Origin: Coriaria nepalensis
Taxonomy: Eukaryota > Streptophyta > Magnoliopsida > Cucurbitales > Coriariaceae
Direction: 5' to 3'
DNA: 64,000 bases
Assembly: GCA_027186245.1 (NCBI GenBank)
Contig: CP114493.1
Coordinates: 9,989,501-10,053,500 of the forward strand
In this document: piece by piece, positions 45,781 through 56,883 of the stretch
Numbering within the stretch: the first letter of the stretch is position 1
Layout: every line of letters starts with the position of its first letter
Program-made: the position numbers and the translations under genes
Notes under the pieces: model-generated
The model's input: only the letters and a program-made list of their open reading frames with translations
The model's database searches: none
Told to the model about the DNA's origin: nothing

Positions 45781-47689
45781 TCAAACAAGCAGATCATAAT
45801 GGTTCTTACCACTGTATAGCAGTCTCACAACCTTACCGGGTTTTCGTTTCCTCCAACTCTTTCTAAACTCATCTCCATATTCAGCAATGGGAATAAAACC
45901 AGAGCCCCATCCACCCCCTGTATGCTGAAAACCAATTGGAATATATAAGAAAAGGATTTTAACATGATCCCTCATTACAACTATGTATGTCTGTCCTAGT
46001 ATATTGCTAATTACAAAACCATTAACGACATATGATATATTGTCTGTGATTCTGATAATTAGCACAAGTATACCTCCCCCTCTGGTATGTAGACAGTAAT
46101 TGGCTGCTTACAGAGCTTTGACAGAACCTGGCAGAGAAAATACACGATAGACTTTCAGTATGGGTGATTCGCTTGAAAGGAAAGCCAGTTTTGTATGAAT
46201 ATGCTTATATCATAATAGGATTTGATAATAGTGAGTTGTTAGACTGCTAAATCAACTCTATGAATTTGTTCATGTTTTTGAAATAATACCAATAGTGGTC
46301 AAGCAATCTGAAGACAATGTTAAGCAATGTGAAAAAAAGGAAAAATAAGGGACTCGAAGAAGATGTATTAGGAAAGTAGAAACTAACCAGTAGCTCAGAT
46401 TCTCCTCCCCAAAAATCAGGTCGTTGAATGCGCTGGCAGTAACTGTAATAAAATAATTTATTAACTAATTTTCCATACTAAAACATACTGTTTTCGAGCT
46501 AACACAATAGTAATCAAGCAATCAACATACCGTCTTAGAGACTCGTCAACAGTAATCGCCACAAGAGCTTCTTCATACTGACCGCGTTCTTTGTCACTAT
46601 CACATATAACCTCTTTCACAGCCATACGCAATTCATCTGCATTTATCAGGGACCGGATAAGCTTCTTTCAAGTGCTTTATGAAATGTTAGTTTAAGACTA
46701 TAGTCGAGCTTGCGTCCACAAAATCAACTAAAATATACATGCCCCTACATAATCTTGTCTGGATGTTAATTCACTCAATTTCACTTATCTTTTCATATAA
46801 TATGTTTCTCGTAGCAGGTCAAGTGTTTTTTTTTTTTTTGGTTTGCAAGCATACGGAAACACAGATGAAGATTATATAAGTTTTGTTCTAACTTCTATGC
46901 AGGAAGAAACATGAGAGTGGCCATTTACCACAGTTAGGATAGTGCATGTTCAGTTATCATACACCCTCCGGCAGAGCATTGCTTGCAGCCAGAAATGAAA
47001 TCAAAGCATGCTTACCTGCATCATCTCTTTCTTCACGTGGACTAAGAGAGACACCCTTGTTGAAAGCCATTCCTTTCACCTGATTTCATCGTCAAAGAAT
47101 TTAGTTTAAGAATTGCTAATTCTTCATCATATCATGGATGGAAGCTTCAACTATAAAACGAAGAGGAGAAGAAACAGGAACATACAAGAGCACGGAATAG
47201 ACAGCGTCCATCTCCAGTAACTTTCTGGACTGAATATCTCTCGAGCTTCTTTAATGCCGATGAACCCCTGCCTCTGGGATGCAAAAATTTACGAAAGATG
47301 AATTCTTTTCATTTATATGATTAAAAAAAAGTAAATTCTGAATAGATGTGAAGAATTTATAAATCTTACAGTGATGGACCAATCCTAGCGAAGAACCGGT
47401 GGCTGTAATCCATGGGGAAAGCGGTTCGACAACTGAGCAGTGAGCTCGAAGCTGAAATCGAACTAACGGGGGAAGAGACGAGCTCAAAGCAAGCACTTCC
47501 ATCTTTCAGCTGCTCAAGAATTACCTCTGGAAATATTCACAGAAAACACAAAACTCACGAGATCAAACCCAGAGCAGTTGATGATATTGCAAAATGGTAT
47601 GTCAGAGATAGAGAACACAAAAAAAAAAAGTCAAATTTGATAAGTGTTTAGGTTGTTCGAGATTTACCGTTTAAAGGCTTCTTCGCCAT
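45781..47689 (-). CDS. OTU-domain cysteine protease (deubiquitinase)
   Basis: Eight exons in transcript order: 47689-47668, 47526-47370, 47273-47186, 47079-47016, 46636-46531, 46442-46388, 46127-46074 and 45924-45781, for 229 residues. The OTU catalytic residues are present: Asp81 and Cys84 in VTGDGRCLFRALVKG, and His224 in GKNHYDLLV. Other conserved stretches are RIQRPDFWGGESELLVLSKL and CKQPITVYIPEGE. Residues 1-60 are Ser-rich and poorly conserved. It cleaves ubiquitin chains by family; linkage preference cannot be read. The tiny first coding exon (seven codons) is supported by phase and splice sites. Position and content fit Arabidopsis OTU3 (At2g38025 as I recall). Confidence 0.9.
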
Positions 47690-48211
47690 AGCTGGGTCCG
47701 ATAGGAAAGAAAACGAGACGAGATTCCAGTAGAAGTATTACAGTGAAGCGAAGAGTTTGCAGGTATTGTTGATAATGGTCTCCAGTCGGCTTAGATCTTC
47801 AGATTTCCGATTCCAATGTCGTATTACGTAAGACTACACATCATTTCCTCTCTCTCCCTCTTTTTCTCTACTCATGAGATCTCGACCAGACAACCACCGT
47901 TCTTGCACACATTGCACGTTCGTGATAAGGCCCAATGGGCTGAGATACACATGAAAGAGGCCTACTATATCTTATCGAAATAATAGCCCAAATAGAAAAC
48001 AACTTTATTAATAAAAGAGTTTTTAAGTCTTTATAGTAAGAAGAACCCTATCAAACGTTTGATCATCTCAAGTTATATATTGGTTAAGTTTATACAAATT
48101 TATTAAATAAGATAAAAAATCATATAAATAATTTATCTTTTATATTATCAATAATAATTTTTATTATATTTAATAAATTTGATCGTTATTTAATTTGAGA
48201 GGAATTCAACT

Positions 48212-48368
48212 CTCCAAGATTCCGGCATCAACAGTAAGTTTACACAAGAACATGGTTGTTGGTAGTTATTTAGAAAGTTATTACTTCCATTCAATTTCTA
48301 ACTTCAACATTAAAAAAGGATTGATCAGCCATAACTCCAAGATTCCGGCATCAACGGTAAGTTTATAC
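48212..48368. repeat. 34-bp direct repeat, offset 123 bp
   Basis: CTCCAAGATTCCGGCATCAA plus 14 more bases at 48212-48245 recurs at 48335-48368 with two mismatches. The offset is exactly 41 codons. Each copy ends in a splice-donor-like GTAAGTTT. The origin is unknown; a local duplication is most likely. Confidence 0.8.
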
Positions 48369-48950
48369 GATAGCGTGGCGGTAAAGGAGAGCAAAGACGT
48401 CATTCCACAGGCAGAAAGAGACGAGCGAGAAGTGTCCAGGTGGGTATGTATCTTGTCAGATACTCCTACGTGGTCGTCTTTTATTGGATTGATTGGGAGC
48501 ACATGTTTTTGGGAGATTCGTGGCCCGGCGATCTTCCAATTTGAGGTGGCTATTCCCTTCTTGTCGTGTACTAGGAAACCAACAACTAGAACTGCATAAC
48601 ACGCAGTTGCACACTGTTCATGACTGAATCAATATGTATTATCTTATCTTAATCTAATCCCCTGTCTGTCTAGATTAAGATTATTATCTCAATTCGAAAA
48701 ACTTATAGCCCAAGTTAATATAACAAATTACAGAAAGAAAGATAAATTAATATTAAAAAAAACTGTGTCCACGTCACGGTTTCCAGGTCAAGTATTGCGG
48801 AAATTGAAAAAGAAACGACGTCGTTTTTAGTTTTGCCGAAAGATTGTTAATTTAAATATTTAGAGTATTTATATCCGATTTTTATTATTTTTTTAAAATT
48901 TTAACTTAAATTTAATTAATATAATATTTTATAAAGAAATTTATATTCGA

Positions 48951-48990
48951 TTATTTTATTTTATTTTATTTTATTTTATTTTATTTTATA
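48951..48990. repeat. (TTTTA)n microsatellite
   Basis: About eight uninterrupted TTTTA units in an AT-rich non-coding stretch. Simple-sequence repeat, probably length-polymorphic. Confidence 0.85.
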
Positions 48991-50099
48991 TTTATTACGA
49001 GGCAAGAGAAAAATTTAAAAATTTAAAATATAAAAAGAAGGAAAAAAAAAAGAAAAAAAGAAAAAAAGAGAGAAAATGTTTAAATAATAATAAAATTTAA
49101 TTCCTGTTTAAAAAATTAGCTGAATTAAATAAAAAATTAAATTTAAAGAATGGATACTTTTTATGATTTTCATTCAATTTAAAAAAAAATTATAACTAAT
49201 TTGAGTTTTTAGGTTATGAATGCTTTCATACCCGCCTTCATCTCCCATTGATTAGATTTCCTCACTTTTGGAATCGTGCATCTTCTCCTTCCCTCTCTCT
49301 ACTGCGCGCTCGTCTCTCTTTCTGATATGGATTGATTAATAATAAGCATTCTCTCCCTCTCTATCTCTCTTAATATCGTCTACTCTCGTTAGGGTTTCGT
49401 GGAGAACTTTCAGTAGCGACTCGTAATTTGTAGGGTTTCTGAGGAAGGTCGTTAGCGCAAGTAAAGTAGTTTCTGTTACTTTGATCCTAGTGAGCTCAAT
49501 TATTAGCGCCATAGAAGAGTTTGATTCTATCCGGTGGTTGGAGGCACGGAGTATTGTCCACCTCGGCAAGGAGTGGCTGCCGATTTAATTTGCCAGCTGA
49601 GGTTTGAAATAATTTTCATTACTTTTTCCAAGCGAGATTGCTTTCCATGGTATCAATTTTCTGATCACAATGTGCGAGTCTGCATGAATTGAAGTCTCTA
49701 GGGTTACCATTTTTAGTTGCTTTGCGGTTGATGCACAGCTCCGGTGCTATAAGATACGTGAGAAGTATAAGCTATAACCTTCAAATTCAGGCTATTTTTG
49801 GACTTGGGATTGGGAAAGTTGACATTTGCAGTCTGAAGGACATCAGTACAATTTTAGGCTAACCCGAGACGACCTTCCGAGAGCGATTCACCTGAAAAAT
49901 TCATATGCCAGTGGAACATGACTCTCTAATTAACATACATTGATACAACTGTAAACTTTCTGCGTTCTGGGCAAGATAGTTGATACCGAGTCTTATTTCT
50001 TAATGCAGGTCAGAGGTTCATCGTTTCTGGGCAGGAACGTTGAGAAATTTTTCAGTCATTGGGTAAATGCTGGTTGGTGAATGTTGAATGATTGTTTCC

Positions 50100-53000
50100 A
50101 TGGACTTGAATGCCTCACCAATACCTGAAGAGGATGAAGAGACTTTTGAAAGGCATATAGAAGCCTACAGTGCTAGAGACGAACGAATAGAAACAGGAGC
50201 TGATATAGCGCGGCGGGTACTTCTATATCCTGTTTTTTTGTGTGGAAATTATCATGCATTTATGGGACAAAGGACGTGTTACAGTCTTCCAACGAATTGG
50301 ACAGATTTATCTTTTCTGTTATCAGTAATTTATAGTTGTAATGTGCTTCTTTGTTTGCTTTATTTGCTTCTCATGGTAGGAGCGAGATGAGAGACGTAAA
50401 AGAATGCGAAGGGAACGCCCTGATGAGAGACCGCTATATGTCTCTCATACTGTATCTCAACCACCCGCGTACGATTATTTCTATCCAACAAAGAAGCCCA
50501 ATGATAGAAACAAGCTCCCTCCAGGTGAGGTCTTAGTTTCAAGATCACTTTCTCTCTCTCTCACTCTATCTAATCTGGTGGGGAGTTGTGATGGGTTTGG
50601 TTTTTCGGATTAGTGTATAACCATTTTTCAGCCTTTTTCGCTCTTAATCTGAATGGCATCTCAATTCTCAAGCTATATGATTGTAAATGATGTCCCTCTG
50701 AACGCATTGCAGCTTTGTTATTTTGATTTCTATGAGTCTGTCATCAAGTGCTGAATTGTGACATCTGTTCTATCAACTTGTTTAAATTTATTTAGTTCTG
50801 CTAGCTGAGTGTGGAGATATTTCTATCAATAGAAAACGAGGAACTCTTCACAGCATCTGCATTGCTTCTACAATATTTGCTTTCTTTTGTCAAGTCATTT
50901 TGTATGATAGCTAGTCTAGGTTAAAAAATATACGTACTCTTTATCTTACTTTCTTATGCTCCTCCTCTTCTTCTGTTTATGATGCTTAGTTTAAATAATT
51001 CTTGCAGGTTGGTTGGATTGTCATGCATTTGGTCACCTCCTCTTCTTCTGTTTATGATGCTTAATTTAAATAAGTCTTGCAGGTTGGTTGGATTGTCCTG
51101 CATTTGGTCAGGAAATATGTTGCATGATTCCTTCTAAGGTTCCTCTTGATGAGACATTCAATGAACATATTATCCCGGGTAAAAGATACTCATTTAAGCA
51201 AGTGATCCATCAACAAAGAGTTTTAGGGAGAAAGGTGACTATCCTGCTCTTATAGAAGTTCCATTTTCTAAGACTCTTTTTACTTCCTCTCAAAGGGGAA
51301 AACCCTGTTTCTGGCGAAGTCTCACAATTTAAGTCAAGAGGACGCGTGTTTGATGTTTATATTAGTTTCATATCATGTATGGTTTATTTGAGTAAACTTT
51401 CGCTAGCCTCAGGTTTGAAGGATCTGGTTTATAGAAATATATCATTTCACTGTTGTTGTTAGAAATGTAATTCCTTCCTTCTTGCTTGAAAGAAGACCGA
51501 AACAAACACCTTTTGTCCTCCTGTTTCTTCGCTGATAATAGTGTTGCTCACATATTTTTCAGCTTGGTTTGGTGATAGACTTGACAAATACCACTCGTTA
51601 CTATACCCATTCAGAATTCAGGAAAGAGGGTATCAAGCATGTTAAGGTGTGTAGTTGATGATGATGTAATTTCTGTAATCTTTTTGGACTTGGTATCCTT
51701 ATTAAGTGTGACCCGACTGCTTTTTGGTGATAAATTCTGTTTGTCTTCTAGATTCAATGCAAAGGGAGGGACTCTGTTCCTGACAATCCTTCTGTAAATA
51801 AGTTTGTCTATGAGGTTTGTTTATCTTTTCACACGTGATAAAATATCAGCTCTTTTCTTCTTATAGCTGAATTCAGATGCTTTCCACATTTTTTCAGGTC
51901 ACTCAGTTTCTCTCACGTCAAAAACACTCAAAGAAGTATATCCTTGTCCATTGCACGCACGGGCATAATCGCACAGGATATATGATTGTTCATTATCTTA
52001 TGCGATCCCAGTCAATATCTGTGACCCAGGTTTTTAGTGTTTCAAGTGTCTTAGCTAGTACATAAATTGAACAAACCCCACCCCATATGTTGTTATTCCT
52101 TGTTACTGAGTTGGGGCCTGCCTGTTCTTCAGGCCATAAGAATATTTTCCGATGCACGTCCTCCTGGAATCTACAAGCCTGACTACATTGATGCACTTTA
52201 TGCCTTTTATCACGAAAGAAAACCTGAAGCAGTTGTTTGCCCGCCAACTCCAGAGTGGAAGAGATCTTCTGATCTTGATCTTAATGGTGAAGCAGTGCCG
52301 GATGATGACGATGATGGATTTTCTGCTGCTCCTGTTCATGTATGCATGTTTCTTATCCACTGTCTTGTTCCCTTTTAGAATATATTTATTTATGAAATTG
52401 CAGTAATTATAATGGAAAATCACTGCAGTAGTAGTTTCTCTAATTTCATGACGTGTAATTTCAATTGTTGAGAATATTGCAGCTGATCTGCCCATATGCA
52501 TGTGTGGGTTAATTATGAAGTCTGACACTGTGAAGTGTGTTTTCTCAATGTCTGAGTCTTGCAATATTGTTGGTAGGATCACCCACTGAGCTCTTATAGT
52601 CCTCAACCAATCCCAGTAACATTTTTTTCTAGGCGTGACCTTCCTCTTCCTCTACTTATGTCTGCTTGTGAATACGTTTCACCAACTGAGTTCGCTAATG
52701 AGGTTTAAATACATGATCAATTAATAGTTGTTTTAGAGGATGGTGGAAAAAGACGGGTTCGGTATTCTATTGTATGATCATCAGTTACACAGGCTTGTGG
52801 TTACCAATGATGGTCAGTTTCATTCAATTGGGAACAGCAAAAAAATGGTTGAATAACTTCACTAGACCCACCAAAACTGTATACAAGTTGTTTTCCGACC
52901 ATGCTTTCTTTTCCTCCAGTATAATATCTGTCCCAAGTGTTAAGATTGTAAGTTTTGATATAAAAACTGTTTGTTTGGACTGTATAATTATCTTATGCAG

Positions 53001-55945
53001 GAGCTGGTATAGACCCTGACTTAATTTGTTCATTTCTTTTGTATGCTTCCTTTAAAGCCTTCCCAGGAGAATCACGAAGTAGATGTGGTTATGACAAATG
53101 ATGATGTTTTGGGAGATGATATTCCTGATGATCAGCGAGATGCTTTCCGACACTTTTGTTATCAAATGCTTAAGTTGGGGAGTGGGGTATGTGCACTGAA
53201 GGCTCTTTTTATTCAGTGGCTTGATTGTTTTCATCTGTTATATATAAAGGAACCTTGACTTGTAGATCATATATTTCTTCTGTTATAGCTGGAATTTATA
53301 AACTCAGATCCTAATTTCAGAACTGGAACTACATGACTTTTCCCTCCTTCTCCATTTACAACAAAATGAAATTAGTCACAGTTATATTTCCTGACGGTCA
53401 CCCATGCATAACATGATTTTCTTTTTCTTTACTTAACTCAGGTAAGAGGAAACTCTCAATTCCCTGGATCACACCCGGTTTCTCTCAACAGGTACATTTT
53501 TCTAGTTTTCATCAACACTTCGATTAGTTCAGCTAAGAAAAGTTCCTGTTTGTGCTCTCATCCTTTATAGGTTTGAGCTAGGACACTCTGTAGTATTCAA
53601 GTGTGTGAGCTTTATCTTGAAGCTGCTTTTTTGGTTATTTGTAAGAGTCTGTAATGTATGAAGAATAATTATGAACTATATACAATTTCCTTTTCTGATT
53701 CATTAGCTAATATTCTGGAGTGATATGCGGTAACATCATTTCTATTGCTCGAGCTATCTGTTTCTTTTTGATTTTTTTGTTTCCATCTTTTACTTAAATC
53801 ATTTAAAGGCCGCCCCTTGTTCTCTGCAACGCATGCTTGTGACTATTAAATTTTTGTTTGCATTATAGGGACAACTTACAACTGTTAAGGCAGCGGTATT
53901 ATTATGCGACATGGAAAGCTGATGGAACTCGTTATATGATGCTTATAACCATGGATGGATGTTACTTGGTTGATAGAACTTTCACCTTCCGAAGGGTGCA
54001 AATGAGGTTCCCCTGCAGAAATACAAATGATGTAATTGTGCATGCATCTCAGCTTGTTGTCTGATGATACCTAGTTTAGTTATGTGAAGTCCTTTATTCA
54101 TTGAAGCTGACATGTTTGCCTTTATCTTATCAGGGTCTAGGTGAGAAGACTCACCACTACACATTGCTTGATGGGGAGATGATAATAGATACTCTACCCG
54201 ACTCGAACAAGCAAGAAAGAAGATATCTTATATATGACATGATGGCAATCAACTCTGTCTCTATCATTGAGGTTGGAATTTTATTTCAGTTTACATTAAT
54301 GCTGTTAGTCAGTTTCTTATTCTATGGTGAAATTACTTCTTCATTTTAACATTTAGCTTTGTCAGGTAATATTTATGTTCTTACACTAATAGGAAATGGT
54401 ATAACTTATAAAGCCCATATTCACACAGATACACAAACGTTTAGCTTAGTGGCATGAATCACGGTGCCACAACTCCCTTAGAAACAGGACATGTTACCAT
54501 GATGTCTAAATATACTCAGCTGGCTATCCTACTATGTTTCATATACATTTCACAAACTCTTGCTTAGGGATCAAATCTAAATATGCTCTGCTTGGCAGTT
54601 TTACTAATTTTACATTATGCTTATAACTAAAAATGCAGCGACCTTTCTGTGAACGGTGGAAAATGCTCGAGAAAGAAGTGATTGAACCCAGAAACATTGA
54701 GCGCCACAGTATTTACCAGAGTAGGAATCCTCATTATAGATATGATCTGGAGCCATTCAGGGTATGCCAGTAACTTGTTATGATTTTCCTTAGTCTGTTG
54801 GCATTGACCATTAACTTTGACATAATCTTCCCTCAGGTGAGGAGGAAAGATTTTTGGTTGCTCTCTGCAGTTACCAAGGTTTTAAAGGAATTCATTCCCC
54901 GGCTTTCACATGATGCAGATGGTCTAATATTCCAGGTGATCAAAAGTAAATGCATAACAATATGGACTCTGGTTTGGTCCCTCATTCCTCAAAAGGTTGT
55001 TGATAAAACTGAGCAACTCGCCCCTTAAACAGTAATCCACCTGCTGCAGATCATCGCTCTGATACTACTGACATGTTTTCTTAGTTGTAGGATCTTGGGG
55101 AGAAGATACATTCATTATCTATGCGAGCTTCTTTTAGTTGCTCTCATTTGTTGAAATAAGTAATTACTGATAATCATCATCTTCCAGGGATGGGATGATC
55201 CTTATGTTCCTCGCACGCATGAAGGTCTTCTGAAGTGGAAATATCCTGAAATGAACTCAGTTGACTTTTTATTCGAGGTTTTAATTTTTTCATCTTTGGC
55301 TAATTACTGGGACAGACCCTCTGCATGTTGGCTGCCACTAACCACTAGTTTGCTGCTTGTGTGGACAGGTAACCGATGATGATCGTCGGCTACTATTTCT
55401 TAATGAGCGAGGAAAGAAAAAATTAATGGACGGAAATAGAGTTGTATTCAAAGGTTACAAATTCTTCTTGCCCTACATGCTCCTATTCATCACTATGCAT
55501 CACTATACATATCCATCCCTATTTATATACACATGCATGTTTGATTTGTTGGCAATTAACATGAGAATTTGAAATGTCCACAGATGGTTCGGATCCCTCT
55601 TTCTTTTCGGGGAAGATTATCGAGTGCTCTTGGGTTGCTGAAGAACAAGAATGGGTTTGCATGCGAGGGAGGCCAGATAAATCTACACCCAATGAATTTA
55701 ATACTTATAAAAAGGTCCTCATTTTAAGTCTCTTCATTTAGTCACTTTGTCCTTCCTGTACTTGCAACTAATGATGCTTTGTTGAATTGTGTCTTTAACA
55801 GGTGATGCGAAGCATAAGAGACAATATCACACAAGACATCTTGTTAGGCGAGATTCAGGAGATTATTTGCTTGCCCATGTATGCTGATCGGATAAGGAAC
55901 GATAGCAAGGCACACCAGCATACAAATTCAGCGCGGCGTAAGTAA
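50100..55945 (+). CDS. bifunctional mRNA capping enzyme (RNA 5'-triphosphatase and guanylyltransferase)
   Basis: Seventeen exons give 680 residues: 50100-50216, 50380-50524, 51083-51234, 51563-51646, 51752-51814, 51898-52029, 52133-52339, 53067-53186, 53442-53491, 53869-54031, 54134-54271, 54639-54761, 54837-54935, 55188-55277, 55369-55453, 55584-55714 and 55802-55945. The nuclear enzyme caps nascent Pol II transcripts. The N-terminal triphosphatase is of the cysteine-phosphatase type, with the P-loop HCTHGHNRTG at 205-214 (Cys206). The C-terminal guanylyltransferase has motif I KADGTR with catalytic Lys373, DGEMIIDTLPDS (motif III), DADGLIFQ (motif IV) and LLKWKYPEMNSVDFL (motif V). The start MDLNASPIPEEDE is preferred; an in-frame ATG lies 12 bases upstream. 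Intron 2 carries a duplicated acceptor. Confidence 0.94.
50961..51110 (+). repeat. 75-bp tandem duplication across an intron-exon junction
   Basis: 50961-51035 and 51036-51110 are adjacent 75-base copies with only three mismatches. Each contains the 3' end of intron 2, the acceptor CTTGCAG and the first 28 bases of exon 3 of the capping-enzyme gene. Only the downstream acceptor (exon from 51083) continues into the conserved GWLDCPAFGQEICCM. Confidence 0.95.
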
Positions 55946-56634
55946 TGGGTGTGGATGGATGGATCAACGAGTGATTTCTTAGATAACCCTGTTGATCAGC
56001 AAAACAGGAAAAGATGGTTACCCGCTACATATCATGGAGGCTGGGTATAGGAGTCTTCTAGAACCTTCTCACCAAGTATTTATTGTTCTATTCTATAGAT
56101 CTTGTAGTGTGGATGTGCTGGTGACTTGTGTGATCCGGTTGGGTACGCTTTGATATGATAATCCTCAGCATTGGGCCTCAAAATTATTCGTTGCTTATAG
56201 TAGTTGTCCAGATGAAGAGTTAGGATTAGGATGATCTCCCTTTGTATATTAGTATTTTTGTTTAGTTAATGTAGAGATTGCTATGTAGTTAAAAGGCAGT
56301 CAATTTTTAGGTGTATGGTTTCTATTTTTGGCCAAATTTAGGTATGGTTGCGCATTACCTCTTTTTTGTGAATGAATGTCATCACTTCGATGCAATTACA
56401 AATGAGCTAAAATCACCAAGTAAAAAGCTTTTTCATTGCACAGTTCCACACCAAGTAAAAAGCTGACATTGACAATCTTGATTCTTGATTCTTGAATCTT
56501 GACGGTGGGTCCAATTTTCTTTAGTTATATATTTTCATGTCCTCGGGGACCATGATCGCCGGATGTTGAACCAGCTCCTTAAAAGTCCAAAATGCTATTA
56601 TTTCACGGTATATAATTAAACTTCTTAAACCTTT

Positions 56635-56686
<52 letters not shown>

Positions 56687-56883
56687 TTAAAGGTCAATTT
56701 TTTTAATTTTTAATAATTTAATATAAAATATAAAATAAATATTTATTATACTGTTGTTTGTTTATACACATTTTCTTCGGGACAGAAAAGAATAATAAAA
56801 ACGAATCTCATAGGATTGAGGATTCAATTCGTCTCGTGAAGGACGATTTTTGTGAAGTGGTTCCTCCAATTTACTGTGATCAT
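55946..56883. other. intergenic DNA between capping enzyme and DEX1
   Basis: The 3' UTR of the capping enzyme occupies the left part. A (TA)n tract followed by about 20 T at 56642-56688 lies roughly 200 bases before the DEX1 ATG. No other feature was recognised. Confidence 0.45.

Larger units (their letters stand above)
47690..50099. other. divergent intergenic region and 5' leader of capping-enzyme gene
   Basis: The OTU promoter is on the left. A spaced 34-bp direct repeat sits at 48212-48368, and 48650-49200 is extremely AT-rich with a (TTTTA)n tract. From about 49260 a leader for the gene at 50100 is likely, with two telo-box-like elements (49389-49397, 49431-49438) and a probable 5' UTR intron from about 49602 (GAG/GTTTG) to 50008 (ATGCAG). 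The frame at 48195-48599 contains the repeat but has no recognised similarity. Confidence 0.45.

Noticed and set aside
48212..48368. Direct repeat considered as transposon target-site duplication or CRISPR-like
   Set aside because: Only two copies, the intervening DNA has no terminal inverted repeats or coding capacity for a transposase, and the genome is a plant's.
52774..53019. 81-codon frame in the largest intron of the capping-enzyme gene, considered as a transposon relic
   Set aside because: No recognisable transposase, integrase or reverse-transcriptase motif and no terminal repeats seen.
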